DNA from: Streptomyces narbonensis
GTDB taxonomy: Bacteria; Actinomycetota; Actinomycetes; Streptomycetales; Streptomycetaceae
Direction: 5' to 3'
NCBI RefSeq assembly: GCF_014649015.1
Contig: NZ_BMSF01000028.1
Location: forward strand, 1 to 53,246
Length of the DNA: 53,246 bases
The position numbers and the translations under genes are program-made. Shown one piece after another: positions 16,274-25,311 of this stretch. The notes beneath the pieces are model-generated. The model was not told the origin of the DNA, ran no database searches, and saw only the letters and a program-made list of their open reading frames with translations. How positions within the stretch are numbered: position 1 is the stretch's first letter; each line of letters begins with the position of its first letter.

Positions 16274-16939
16274 TCAGGAATCACCCACCTCTGCCGCGTA
16301 GAGCGGCGCCAGCACGTACTCCTCCACCGCTCGGGCCGGTTCCGCACCAGGCGGCATCCTCGGCGGGCTGCCGGTCACCGCCCGGTCGGCGAACCCTCCG
16401 TCGAGGTGCGGCATGCGGACGTCGACGACGCGGATCCCCCGGCTGCGCTGTTCACGCCGCACCACACCGAGCCAGGCTGCGAGCGCCGCCTTCGACGCTG
16501 CGTAGTCGGCAGTCTCCAGCGGCGGCTTGTCGACGACGATCCCCGTGACGACCACGACGGCTCCTGCCGCCTCCAGGGCCGGCAGGGCTCCTCGTACGAC
16601 GGCCATGGGTGCCAGGGCGTTGACGGTCATGAGGTGCTCGGCTGCCGCCTGGCCGACGTGCTCGGCACGGCCGAACCCCGCGACGCCGATGGCGACGACG
16701 ACGGCGTCCAGCCCGCCGAGAGCCGTCGACGACCACGGTGCCAGGGCGGCACATCCGTCCAGGTCGTAGGCGTCGAAGGCGCGGAACGGGCAGTCGCCCA
16801 GCAGCCGTGACCGCTCCGCCAGCCGCTCCCCGTCGCGTCCGGCGAGGGCGAGCGAGGCGCCTCGCCCGGCCGCCATCCGCGCGGTCAGACCCCCGATCAT
16901 CCCCGTCGCTCCCACGACGAGCGTCCTCGCTCCGGTCAT
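16274..16939 (-). CDS. Short-chain dehydrogenase/reductase (SDR)
   Basis: 221 residues, classical SDR fold. The NAD(P) loop GATGMIGG is at 10-17 and the catalytic pair Tyr146 / Lys150 in YAASK is intact; the upstream catalytic Ser position reads VVVTGIVVDK, so Thr may serve or the enzyme may be altered. GGAGGAGG precedes the ATG at 16939. Substrate unknown; it is divergent from the DUF6479 gene. Confidence 0.87.
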   Translation of the reverse strand: MTGARTLVVGATGMIGGLTARMAAGRGASLALAGRDGERLAERSRLLGDCPFRAFDAYDLDGCAALAPWSSTALGGLDAVVVAIGVAGFGRAEHVGQAAAEHLMTVNALAPMAVVRGALPALEAAGAVVVVTGIVVDKPPLETADYAASKAALAAWLGVVRREQRSRGIRVVDVRMPHLDGGFADRAVTGSPPRMPPGAEPARAVEEYVLAPLYAAEVGDS

Positions 16940-17092
16940 CGGCGGGCCTCCTCCGAGGCTGAGGCGGATCGCCTCCTGATACGGGCCATTCCGCATACAG
17001 GCCATTCCGCGTGGAAGCCCCTCCGGGATGCGCCCACCCGCTTCCGCATGCATGCATCCGCCGGAGGGGATCGGGAGGAAATACCGGACGAA

Positions 17093-17111
17093 AGGCACCG
17101 CAAAGGTGCCT
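17093..17111. promoter_or_regulatory. Inverted repeat in the SDR/DUF6479 divergent region
   Basis: AGGCACC and GGTGCCT form a 7-bp stem around GCAAA, about 80 bases before the DUF6479 start. It could be an operator or part of the transcript leader. Nearby, ATGCATGCAT (17048-17057) and a doubled GGCCATTCCGC (16984-17010) also stand out. Confidence 0.35.
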
Positions 17112-17191
17112 GACCAGTGTCGAGGCGTCGGGAACGTGCAGGTCACAGACCTCAGGATCCCGATCCTCCCGTGCCGAAGCAGGAGTGACCG

Positions 17192-17581
17192 TTGAACATC
17201 TACGTGATCGAAGCCGGCTCTCTGACCGAGACGGCCGGCGTCTGGCAGACAGGTCTCGCGCAGGTCCTCGGAGGACTGGTGCTCGTCGGCGTCATCATCG
17301 GGGCGTTCGTCCTCGGGATGCGGATCAGGGACAAGGAGTCCCCGCCGCCCGCCCCCGAGTCCCAACCGCTCCGGCCCGAGACCGACCGGCTGCCGGGAGA
17401 GGTGACGGAGTACCGACGCCCGGCCGAGGTCCCCCACACGGACGGGGCCCATCGGCTCACGCCGCACAACCTGAAGAACTCGGGCGAGGCCGACCCCGAA
17501 CCCCAGAGTGAGGAGAAGCGCAAGTGGCGCGGCATCTCCAGCGGCGGCTTCGGCAGCGGAGGCACCGGCCACGGGGACTGA
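17192..17581 (+). CDS. DUF6479 family small membrane protein
   Basis: 129 residues: one transmembrane helix (about 24-43, VLGGLVLVGVIIGAFVLGMR), then a Pro- and charge-rich cytoplasmic part and a Gly-rich tail WRGISSGGFGSGGTGHGD. This is the DUF6479 pattern of Streptomyces, function unknown. Start is TTG, chosen for AGGAG seven bases upstream. Confidence 0.8.
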   Translation: MNIYVIEAGSLTETAGVWQTGLAQVLGGLVLVGVIIGAFVLGMRIRDKESPPPAPESQPLRPETDRLPGEVTEYRRPAEVPHTDGAHRLTPHNLKNSGEADPEPQSEEKRKWRGISSGGFGSGGTGHGD

Positions 17582-17707
17582 CCACCGACGGCGCACCCGC
17601 TCCAACTCCCGGAGCAGTCATGTCCTTCCGACGCCGTTGTTGCCCCGAGCGATACGCCAGGCCCGCCCTGTACGTCGGCGGACACGGCCCGACGCCCGCC
17701 GGCTCCG

Positions 17708-18079
17708 TCACCGCCGGGGCGGACCCGCCTGCATCGCGGTGTCGGCTTCGGTGCCGGTGTCCCGGAGCTCGGCAAGCAACTCGCTCTGTCCTGCGAGCAT
17801 TTCGGTGAGAATGCGCCGCGCGGCGCGCAGCAGGTCCGCCACGTCGCCGCCGGCGAGTGCGTAGCTGACGGTCGAGCCGTCACGGACGGACACGACGATG
17901 CCGGACCTGCGGAGAACGGCAAGCTGCTGGGACAGGTTGGACGGCTCGATGTCGATCTCGTTCAGAAGCTCCCGTACGGGTACCGGGCCGTTCTGGAGCA
18001 GTTCGAGTACGCGGATCCGGGCGGGGTGTCCGAGCATGCGGAAGAACTCCGCCTTGGCCTGGTAAAGCGGCACCTGCAT
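17708..18079 (-). CDS. ArsR family transcriptional regulator
   Basis: 123 residues with a winged helix-turn-helix: EFFRMLGHPARIRVLELL, then VRELLNEIDIEPSNLSQQLAVLRRSGIV and the wing VRDGSTVSYALA. No Cys cluster of arsenic sensors and no obvious His pair in the last helix, so the signal is unknown. GGGAG precedes the ATG. No target gene is adjacent on the same strand. Confidence 0.87.
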   Translation of the reverse strand: MQVPLYQAKAEFFRMLGHPARIRVLELLQNGPVPVRELLNEIDIEPSNLSQQLAVLRRSGIVVSVRDGSTVSYALAGGDVADLLRAARRILTEMLAGQSELLAELRDTGTEADTAMQAGPPRR

Positions 18080-18215
18080 GCGACAACACTCCCACCCGGG
18101 TACGACGAATCCAAGGGCTACCGGCCAGACCTGCCGGTCTCTCCATGCCCAGCTCCTGTCATTCTCCCGCCCCCCGGCTCCGGCACGCCCCCCGGCTGAT
18201 CACTTTCAGATGTGT

Positions 18216-18239
18216 CGAGTTGAAGAATCTTTCAACTCG
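18216..18239. terminator. 9-bp inverted repeat after the roadblock gene
   Basis: CGAGTTGAA and TTCAACTCG are separated by six bases, 34 bases beyond the stop of the minus-strand roadblock gene. It probably terminates that gene, but the AT-rich centre would also suit an ArsR operator for the gene at 17708. Confidence 0.5.
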
Positions 18240-18272
18240 TGGGCGCACGAAGCCGGGAACAAGAGAGAGGGA

Positions 18273-18647
18273 CTAGAGCTCCAGTTCCGCTTCGATGCGC
18301 TTCAGCTGGTGCCTGGCCATGGCCAGATTCGCCCTGGCCTTGTCCAGCACGAGGTACAGGAACAGACCGTTGCTCCCACGACCGCCCAGCAGCCGGATGA
18401 GGTGGTACTGGCTCCCGAGGGTGATCAGCATGTCCTCGATGTCGTCCCTGAGGTCCAGCATCTCCATCGTGCGGACCTTCGCGCGGATCACGTCGGTGTT
18501 CCCCGCGGCGGCCACCGACAGGTCGAGGTCCTTGCCCCCGCCCAGCGTCCCCAGCGCCATGCCGCTCGTGTAGTCGACGAGCGCCACCCCCAGACTCCCC
18601 TCGATCGAGGTCATCGCCTCCTTGAGAGACGTCTCCACAGTCAACAT
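18273..18647 (-). CDS. Roadblock/LC7 domain protein
   Basis: 124 residues forming one roadblock/LC7 domain (SLGVALVDYTSGMALGTLGG near the start, NGLFLYLVLDKARANLAMARHQL at the end). In Streptomyces such proteins usually sit in conservons with a sensor kinase, DUF742 and a small GTPase; none of those partners is here, so this is a stand-alone copy. Start at 18647 after a GAGCGAG site. Confidence 0.87.
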   Translation of the reverse strand: MLTVETSLKEAMTSIEGSLGVALVDYTSGMALGTLGGGKDLDLSVAAAGNTDVIRAKVRTMEMLDLRDDIEDMLITLGSQYHLIRLLGGRGSNGLFLYLVLDKARANLAMARHQLKRIEAELEL

Positions 18648-18901
18648 CAGTACTCGCTCTCTGTGTTCACGACCGCCCGGCCGACCTCACGCCGCAGCCG
18701 GATCTTGAGCGCAGACGCTACCGACCTTCCGCGGGGCCGTCAGGGACATCGGGAATCCGGCCGGAATCCGTCCTCGTGATCAGCCATCCGACGTGCCCAC
18801 GCGAACCACCCGACCCGGGCGCGCTCAACGTCCTGACCAACGAGGACAGGCAGCCGGAAACTCGGGTGCCGTAAACGCCTCACATCCCTACCCTCACCCC
18901 T

Positions 18902-19489
18902 ATGCACCATAAATCCGCCCTGCTGAACGTCATCGACGTGGAAGCCACCTGCTGGAACGGACAGCCGCCGCCGGGGTCCCTCAACGAGATCATCGAGATC
19001 GGCCTCACCGTCGTGGACGTGTCGGCCCGCCGGCGCGTGTCCCGCCACCGCATCCTGGTCCGCCCGGCCCGGTCGACGGTGAGCGACTTCTGCACCGAAC
19101 TGACCGGCCTGACCCAGGCAGAGGCGGACCAGGGCGTCACCTTCGCCGAGGCATGTCGGATGCTCGCCGACGAGTACGAGGCCGGGGTACGCCCCTGGGC
19201 GAGCTGGGGCGAGTACGACCGCCGGCAGTTCGCCCGGCAGTGCCAGGCCGACGGGGTCCCCTACCCCTTCGGGTACCCGACGGAGCACACCCACACCAAT
19301 GCCAAGGCCGTGTTCACCGATGCCCACGGGCTGCGTAAGAGGCCCGGCATGGCCTACGCCCTGCGCATCGCCGGCCTGCCCCTCGAAGGCCGCCACCACC
19401 GCGGCGAGGACGACGCGTGGAACATCGCGGCACTCGTCCTCGACCTCGCGGCCCGCGAGGCGTGGCCGACGACGGTCCCGCTCTCCTGA
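18902..19489 (+). CDS. DEDDh 3'-5' exonuclease (ERI-1/KapD-like)
   Basis: 195 residues. Exo I motif DVEAT (12-16), Exo II region ASWGEYDRRQF and Exo III HHRGEDDAWNIA (about 163-174) contain the catalytic Asp/Glu/His set, so it should be active on RNA or DNA 3' ends with two metal ions. Similar single-domain proteins occur across actinobacteria. It has no clear ribosome site and may be translated from a leaderless transcript. Confidence 0.88.
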   Translation: MHHKSALLNVIDVEATCWNGQPPPGSLNEIIEIGLTVVDVSARRRVSRHRILVRPARSTVSDFCTELTGLTQAEADQGVTFAEACRMLADEYEAGVRPWASWGEYDRRQFARQCQADGVPYPFGYPTEHTHTNAKAVFTDAHGLRKRPGMAYALRIAGLPLEGRHHRGEDDAWNIAALVLDLAAREAWPTTVPLS

Positions 19490-19648
19490 GGGCTGCCCCG
19501 GAGGGGGCTCTTCTCGGACGGGCGGAGTACGTCCACGTCGAGTCAGGCCGGGCGGGGCAGGCATCCGACCTCCTCTCCCTCCGGGGCTCTCGGGGCCCCG
19601 ACCGCGGTCGGCTTGCGGGGCGGCGGCGACGGTCGCATAGTCCGAGGT

Positions 19649-21010
19649 ATGGACGCGCGTGAGGCGGCGCTCCGACGGGCGTACGACCATGCTGTCCGGT
19701 GGCTGGCGAGTCTGCCCGACCGCCGGATTCCCGCCCGCGCTTCGGTCGACGAGATCGTCAGCGCGCTCGGCACCGAACTGCCTGGCGACCCCGGCACGCC
19801 CGCCGACGTGGTCGACCTGCTGGCCACGGCCTGTGAGCCGGGGCTCACCGCGTTCCCCAGCGGCCGCTTCTACGGGTTCGTGGTGGGCGGCACCGAGCCG
19901 GCCGCGCTGGCTGCCGACTGGCTGGTCAGCTCCTGGGACCAGAATTGTGTGATGCGTACCGTCTCGCCCGCGTACGCGGCGGCGGAGGAGATCGCCGAAG
20001 CCTGGTTGCTCGATCTGCTGGGCCTGCCGCGGGACGGCTCCGTGGGCTTCACCACGGGCGCGACGATGGCGAACTTCACCTGCCTCGCGGCCGGGCGGGA
20101 CACGGTGCTGCGGCGCACCGGCTGGGACGTCGCCCACGACGGCCTCACGGGGGGCCCGCGCGTGCGTGTCATCGCCGGCCGGTCCCGCCACATGGCCATC
20201 GATCTGGCCCTGCGCTACCTCGGGCTCGGTCGACCTGACCTGGTGGCTGCGGACGATCAAGGCCGCATCGAGCCCGAGGCCCTGCGGCAGGCGCTGACGG
20301 CCGACGGGCAGAACCCGACGATCGTGATCCTCCAGGCCGGCGACATCCATTCCGGCGCCTTCGATCCCTTTGCCGCGTGCATCCGTGCGGCGCGCGAGGC
20401 AGACGCCTGGGTCCATGTCGACGGGGCGTTCGGACTGTGGGCAGCCGCCTCGCCGCGCTACGCCCATCTGACGGCCGGCTGCGCGGAGGCGGACTCCTGG
20501 GCAACGGACGCCCACAAGACGTTGAACGTCCCCTACGACTGCGGACTCGCGATCGTGCGCGACGCAAGCGCCCTCCGGGCGGCGATGGGCCAGCGCGGCG
20601 ACTACCTCATCCAGCACGAGCACGGCGACCCCATCGACAAGGTGCCCGAGCTCTCGCGGCGCGGCCGAGCGTTCACCGTGTGGGCCGCCCTCAGATCCCT
20701 CGGCCGGTCAGGGATCTCCGACCTCGTCGAGCGGCTGTGCCGCCACGCCTCGGCGTTCGCCGCCGGCATCGCCGAGATCGACGGCGCGACCGTTCTCAAC
20801 GAGGTCGCGTTCACTCAGGTCTGCGCCGAGTTCGGCAGCGACGGACGGACCGACCGGATACTCGACCGGCTGCTCGACGACGGCACGGCGTGGATCAGCG
20901 GCTCCACCTGGCACGACAGACGCGTCATGCGGATCTCGGTGAGCAACTGGTCGACCACCGACGCCGATGTGGCGCACACGCTCGACGCCATCCGACGCGC
21001 GGCGTCCTGA
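19649..21010 (+). CDS. PLP-dependent decarboxylase (group II, aspartate aminotransferase fold)
   Basis: 453 residues. The PLP lysine is in WATDAHKTLNVPYDCG (about 285-300), and GAFGLWAAASPRY, TGATMANFTCLAAGRD and the WVHVDGAF Asp region complete the cofactor site. These enzymes decarboxylate aromatic or acidic amino acids, but close relatives in actinobacteria have no assigned substrate. ATG 19649 fits the family start; the possible ribosome site is very close, so leaderless translation is possible. Confidence 0.88.
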   Translation: MDAREAALRRAYDHAVRWLASLPDRRIPARASVDEIVSALGTELPGDPGTPADVVDLLATACEPGLTAFPSGRFYGFVVGGTEPAALAADWLVSSWDQNCVMRTVSPAYAAAEEIAEAWLLDLLGLPRDGSVGFTTGATMANFTCLAAGRDTVLRRTGWDVAHDGLTGGPRVRVIAGRSRHMAIDLALRYLGLGRPDLVAADDQGRIEPEALRQALTADGQNPTIVILQAGDIHSGAFDPFAACIRAAREADAWVHVDGAFGLWAAASPRYAHLTAGCAEADSWATDAHKTLNVPYDCGLAIVRDASALRAAMGQRGDYLIQHEHGDPIDKVPELSRRGRAFTVWAALRSLGRSGISDLVERLCRHASAFAAGIAEIDGATVLNEVAFTQVCAEFGSDGRTDRILDRLLDDGTAWISGSTWHDRRVMRISVSNWSTTDADVAHTLDAIRRAAS

Positions 21011-21208
21011 GCAATGCGCAACTCCCCCCCGGAAGCGTGCGTACGGTCGAAACAGGTACTGAACCGCCAGGTTCCGACCGTCCTCGCATCCCACTGAACC
21101 GCTCCCGCCGACGTTTTTGATCTTGCTCCGCGGAAGGGTCGTTCGGCGTAAGGTCGGTGCCGTATGCGGGATTGCCGAAGCCCTGGTTCGGGCACCGAGG
21201 AGCCGTCG

Positions 21209-21904
21209 ATGCCGGACCAGGATGTGCTGCGCGCCGCGCGCCTGGCTGGTTACGGGACCGTGAGTACTCGGCTCTCCCTGCTGAGCGACCACCGGCTCGG
21301 GGAGGTCGTGGCAGCCGCCACCCCGCTCGGGTCGGGCATCGGCGGCAGGTCGGCAGAGCTGGACGTCAACGGAACGCGCGTCTTCGTCAAGCGGATCCCT
21401 TTGACAGACACCGAGTTGCGCCTGGAGAACGTGCGGTCGACGGCGAACGTCTTCGTTCTGCCGATGTTCTACCAGTACGGAGTGGGCTCGGCAGGGTTCG
21501 GTGCCTGGCGGGAGCTTGCCGTGCACACCATGACGACGAACTGGGTTCTCGGCGACGAGTACGCGGGATTTCCCCTGATGTACCACTGGCGGGTTCTGCC
21601 TGACTCCCCTCCCGAAGGATTCACCGACGTGTTCGGGGGCCTGGAGGGAGCCGTCGCGCACTGGGAGGGATCACCCGCCGTTCGTGACCGACTGGAGGCC
21701 ATCGGCCGGTCGTCGTGCAGCCTGGTGGTCTTCCTGGAACACGTGCCGCACACACTCGCCGGATGGCTGGCCGACCACCGCGAGACCGCCGTGCCGGAAG
21801 GCGGGGACGGCTCGCCCTTCCCGTGGGTGGAGGCAGCGCTGACGAGCGGAGCTGCCTTCATGAGTTCTCGCGGACTCGTCCACTTCGATGCTCACTTTAC
21901 CAAC
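21209..21904 (+). pseudogene. Kinase/phosphotransferase family protein, truncated
   Basis: About 232 residues of a Streptomyces kinase-like family remain, from MPDQDVLRAARLAGYG to the catalytic loop LVHFDAHFTN (HxDxxxxN pattern). Right after this Asn the family sequence stops at about 21900 and a Nudix gene tail begins in a different frame; the out-of-frame extension runs to 22039. The activation segment and C-lobe are missing, so it is not functional. AGGAG precedes the ATG at 21209. Confidence 0.8.
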
Positions 21905-22278
21905 AGGCCCTCGCAAGGGAACTCTCCGAAGAGCTCGACCTGGACATCGACCAGGCCGAAGGCGGCGACCTCCTCTGGGTCGTCGACCAGCGCGTCACCC
22001 GCCCCGGCCCCACCCTGCCGCCGCGCAAGCTCCACCTGATCTACCGCCTCCACATCACCCCCGAACTCCGCGCCACCCTCGCCGAAGTCGAACTGGACGA
22101 ACTCCCCGACGGCAGCCACGAGACCGGCGTCATCGAATGGATCGACTACCGCAAGACCGCCGAACTGCCGATCTTCCCGCCGGTCGGCCCCGCCCTCGCC
22201 GCCCTGCCCGACCCCCGCGCCGCCGTCACCGACGCGGCCCTGCCCCCCGTCACCGACGAGAACTACACCTGGGTGTGA
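21901..22278 (+). pseudogene. Nudix hydrolase, C-terminal fragment
   Basis: From 21901 the frame reads QQALARELSEELDLD, the second half of a Nudix box, and continues as a normal Nudix C-terminus (LLWVVDQRVTRPG, RKLHLIYRLHITPELRATL) to a stop at 22278. The N-terminal 40-60 residues, including the Gly and first Glu of the box, were lost in the deletion that joined it to the kinase. Confidence 0.8.
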
Positions 22279-22456
22279 TGGCCGGGCCCGCCCGCCGAGC
22301 GACCGAGGGCGAGGCATCAGACTCACCCGCCTTCGGCAGGGACCTGATCCCCACGGTCGCCGCGGCGGCGGCCTCCACCCGACGATGGTCTGAGTCCGCT
22401 ACCAGCCCCTCGTTCAGGTCGAGTTACCCTAGCGCCGCCCGCTCTCCGTGCGCGGC

Positions 22457-22582
22457 GTGACTGCTCAGCCCCGGGGCTCGCCGAAGTTCGACCCCTACGC
22501 CAAGCCCACCACGATCGGGCCTGCGGGCCCTGACGCGAGTGGGGTGGGACGCCTGGCGGGAGTGACCAAGTCCTCCTGGTAG
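22457..22582 (+). CDS. Possible 41-residue peptide
   Basis: GTG-started ORF reading TAQPRGSPKFDPYAKPTTIG and ending LAGVTKSSW. A TACCCT box lies about 25 bases upstream and a strong hairpin follows at 22662-22682. No ribosome site is evident and no family is recognised. It is the only coding-like content in 22279-22739. Confidence 0.3.
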   Translation: MTAQPRGSPKFDPYAKPTTIGPAGPDASGVGRLAGVTKSSW

Positions 22583-22661
22583 ACGCTGCCGTCGCCGCAC
22601 ACCCGCGGGCTTCCTGCCGGAACCGGCTCCGCCGCACCCGGCCTGGAGCCCGGCAGCCAGA

Positions 22662-22682
22662 ACGGGGCCCCTCGGGGCCCGT
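22662..22682. terminator. GC hairpin between convergent genes
   Basis: ACGGGGCCCC and GGGGCCCGT pair with a single bulge across a tiny loop, between the rightward peptide ORF and the leftward CsbD gene. Confidence 0.5.
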
Positions 22683-22739
22683 CTCGGCGCGGTCGCTCGT
22701 CGGTGCCGTCTTCGGTACCTGGGCGGTCCGCCGCCAGGT

Positions 22740-22925
22740 CTACTTCTCGGGGTCCAGGGAGTCGCGGACACCCTTGGCGCGGTCGCGGACCGCTTCACCG
22801 ACTTCCCGGGCCTTGCCCTTCATCTGGTCCGTCTTGCCTTCCGTCTCCAGGCGCTTGTCGCCCGTCGCCTTGCCGGCGGCTTCCTTCAGCTTGCCCTTCG
22901 CCTTGTCCGTGTTCTTGTCGGCCAT
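22740..22925 (-). CDS. CsbD family stress protein
   Basis: 61 residues, highly charged and Lys-rich (MADKNTDKAKGKLKEAAGKA...), the standard CsbD-like sequence. Members are small, largely helical cytoplasmic proteins induced by general stress through sigma-B-type factors; the molecular role is unknown. AAAGGAG lies nine bases before the ATG. Confidence 0.93.
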   Translation of the reverse strand: MADKNTDKAKGKLKEAAGKATGDKRLETEGKTDQMKGKAREVGEAVRDRAKGVRDSLDPEK

Positions 22926-23088
22926 GACAGATCGCTCCTTTCGTGGGGGTTCATTCCAGGGGTCACGCTAGTCACGCGGCGGGAGTCCCGCCCGTCGACG
23001 GAACGTCATGACGGAACGTCATGAGGAGCGTCTGGGCTCCGGTACAGCCCGTGTCCGTCTTTCCCTCCGAGACGGCGGAGCGACTCGT

Positions 23089-24711
23089 TCAGAACGTCTT
23101 GCGGCGCCGCATCCCCAGCGGACGGCCGTCCGGGTCGACCAGGACGTGGTGCAAGGGGGTCGCCAGTACCCTCTGTGCCCCGGAGAGGTCCGGAGGTGCG
23201 TAGCGGCGCAATCGTCCCGGCGGCCGTGGGCCACGACCACCGGCTTCATGCCAGGCGTCGAGCGCGGCGGCAGCCTCCTCGAAGACGCCGAAGGCGGTCG
23301 CCGGGTCGCACAGCGCGTCCGCGGCTGTTGCCCGCTGCCCCTCGGCCCCCTGCGCGTCGAGGTGCTCGCCCATGAGGCCGAGCCGCAGCTCCCGGGCGAA
23401 GACGCGTGCGCCGTCTCCCAGCCCTCCTGGGTCGCGTGGCCCCCGGAGGTCCCGGCTCTCGTCGATCACGGCGCAGCTGAGTTCGGAGTCGTGGGTCCAC
23501 GAGCGGAGGTTGATGTTGTCGGAGCCCACGGAGGCCCACACGTCATCGACCACGCACACCTTGGCGTGCACGTACACGGGGGTCCCGGCGTGGTTCTCCA
23601 GGCCGTACACCGCGACCCGGTCGCCGCCCGCGCGGCGCAGCTCCTCCAGGGCGGTGACCCGCCCGACCAGGTTCATGGGCCCGCTGAGCCGGCCGTCCTG
23701 CTCCGGGACCGTGGGGATGACGCCGATCATCAACAGTCCGGGGTTCTCGGACAGTGCCCGGGCGAAGCAGGCCACGACCCTCGGCGACCACAGGTACTGG
23801 TCCTCGACGTAGATCAGCGACCTGGCCCGTTCCAGCGCCTTGAGGTACCCCCGTGCGATGCTCCGCTCCCCGTCGGGGGCGAAGGGGTACCCGCGCAGCA
23901 GCCGGTTCGGATAGGTGCGCAGCAGTTGCACGGTGTGCGTGCCGCACGGCTCCGGATCGGTGGCCTGCGGCGGCAGGCTGTCCGCGTCGGGGTCCTCCCG
24001 GTGCATCAGCGCGCGCAGGCGGGTGACCGGACTGCGGCTGAGCGGGGCGGGGTCCTGCCATCGTTCACGGAACACGACTTCGACATCCCCGACGACCGGG
24101 CCGCGAAGGGCGAGCTGGACGTCGTGCCACGGTGGGTGCGGACCGTAGGCGGACGCCATGGGCGTCGACTGGCGGTCGCCGCGGTGGGTGGCGTCGTCGT
24201 TGCGGTTGCGGCAGAGGTCGATTCCTCCGACGTACGCCACATCGAGCTCCGGGCGGCCGGGGTGACGCAGCACCACCATCTTCTGGTGGTGCGAGCCTCC
24301 GGGCCGCACCCGCATGTCGAGCAGGCACTCGCCGCCCGCTTCCTCGATCTCCGCTCCGAGGCGGCGGTTCTCCTTCTCGCTGAACCGGAGCCCGTCCAGG
24401 TGGGACCGCCAGAGCAGCCCCTTGACGACGACGTGACGCCTGGCTGCCTGGCACAGGACCGTGGCGATCTCGGTGCCCTGTCCGGCGAGCCGCTCCTCGG
24501 GATCGCCGCGCCAGTCGGTGAACAGCAGCAGGTCGCCCGAGTGCATCTCGCGGATGCCGGCCAGGAGTTCCCTGAAGTACGCGGCGCCGTGGACCAGGGC
24601 GCGTGCCTGATTCCCGTCGGACCAGGCTTTTCCGTCCGGTCGGCGCACGTCCAGGCGCGTCGCGGTGTTGTCGCGTTCATCGGTGGCCAGAAGCCATTCT
24701 GCACGCGTCAC
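23089..24711 (-). CDS. Phospholipase D family protein
   Basis: 540 residues with two HKD half-sites. The first, HHQKMVVLR at about 142-150, keeps His and Lys but has Arg where Asp is usual, as in many actinobacterial members; the second, HAKVCVVDD at about 379-387 followed by GSDNINLRS, is complete. It would hydrolyse or transfer phosphatidyl groups. No signal peptide is visible, so a cytoplasmic cardiolipin-synthase-like role is possible. GTG 24711 is chosen because GGAG is about eight bases upstream; the frame extends to 24804. Confidence 0.87.
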   Translation of the reverse strand: MTRAEWLLATDERDNTATRLDVRRPDGKAWSDGNQARALVHGAAYFRELLAGIREMHSGDLLLFTDWRGDPEERLAGQGTEIATVLCQAARRHVVVKGLLWRSHLDGLRFSEKENRRLGAEIEEAGGECLLDMRVRPGGSHHQKMVVLRHPGRPELDVAYVGGIDLCRNRNDDATHRGDRQSTPMASAYGPHPPWHDVQLALRGPVVGDVEVVFRERWQDPAPLSRSPVTRLRALMHREDPDADSLPPQATDPEPCGTHTVQLLRTYPNRLLRGYPFAPDGERSIARGYLKALERARSLIYVEDQYLWSPRVVACFARALSENPGLLMIGVIPTVPEQDGRLSGPMNLVGRVTALEELRRAGGDRVAVYGLENHAGTPVYVHAKVCVVDDVWASVGSDNINLRSWTHDSELSCAVIDESRDLRGPRDPGGLGDGARVFARELRLGLMGEHLDAQGAEGQRATAADALCDPATAFGVFEEAAAALDAWHEAGGRGPRPPGRLRRYAPPDLSGAQRVLATPLHHVLVDPDGRPLGMRRRKTF

Positions 24712-24882
24712 GTCGGCTCTCCGGGATGTTCCTGCCACTGGCTGCGGCAGACGGGGGATGCCGCAGTCCCGTTCGGCTCTCCCGAGCCCCGTCGGCACCC
24801 TCACCTTTCAGCGTCCCATTCCGGGGCGGCCCGCGCCCTCAGGGTGCCGGGCGGTGTCCGCTCGGTGGCGGACCGGAGCGGA

Positions 24883-25311
24883 TCACCCGTGCGGCGGACC
24901 GGGCACGCACTGCGGGCACAGCCCGCGGTAGGTGATCTCGGCCGCGAGGACGGTGAAACCGAAGCGCTCCTCCTCCGGGAGGGCGGTCAGGGGATCGCCG
25001 GTCGGGTGGACGTCGCGCACGGTGCCGCAGCGGGTGCACACCAGGTGCTCGTGCGGAGGGTGCGCGTTGGGGTCGTAGCGTTTCGCGCCGCCCAGGGCCG
25101 AGACTTCCGCCACCTCACCGAGCAGGACCAGTCCGCCCAGGACGTTGTAGACGGTCGCGCGGGAGATTTCGGGCAGCCGCTGTGCGGCGCGGGCCTGCAC
25201 CTCGTCGGCAGTGAGGTGTACGTGGTCGCCGTCGAGGACCTCGGCGACCACACGCCGCTGGGGCGTCATCCGCCAGCCACGAGCTCGCAGTCGCTCCAGC
25301 AGGTCGCTCAT
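24883..25311 (-). CDS. Fur family regulator, likely peroxide-responsive
   Basis: 142 residues: winged helix (MTPQRRVVAEVLDGDHVHLTADEV, ISRATVYNVLGGL), then the metal-binding region HPPHEHLVCTRCG and a second CPQC near the end, giving a structural Zn(Cys)4 site. It is divergent from katG with 313 bases between, which points to control of the catalase-peroxidase as in other FurA/CatR/PerR pairs. AGGTGA precedes the ATG. The target site was not identified with confidence. Confidence 0.9.
   Translation of the reverse strand: MSDLLERLRARGWRMTPQRRVVAEVLDGDHVHLTADEVQARAAQRLPEISRATVYNVLGGLVLLGEVAEVSALGGAKRYDPNAHPPHEHLVCTRCGTVRDVHPTGDPLTALPEEERFGFTVLAAEITYRGLCPQCVPGPPHG

Noticed and set aside
14944..16347. 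467-residue version of the SLAC1/TehA-type protein
   Set aside because: The extra N-terminal 146 residues have no hydrophobic or family character; ATG 15909 gives the proper family start.
22457..22582. Lasso-peptide precursor
   Set aside because: A YxxP element exists, but there is no Thr at the penultimate leader position and no Asp/Glu at ring position 7-9, and no lasso enzymes are near.
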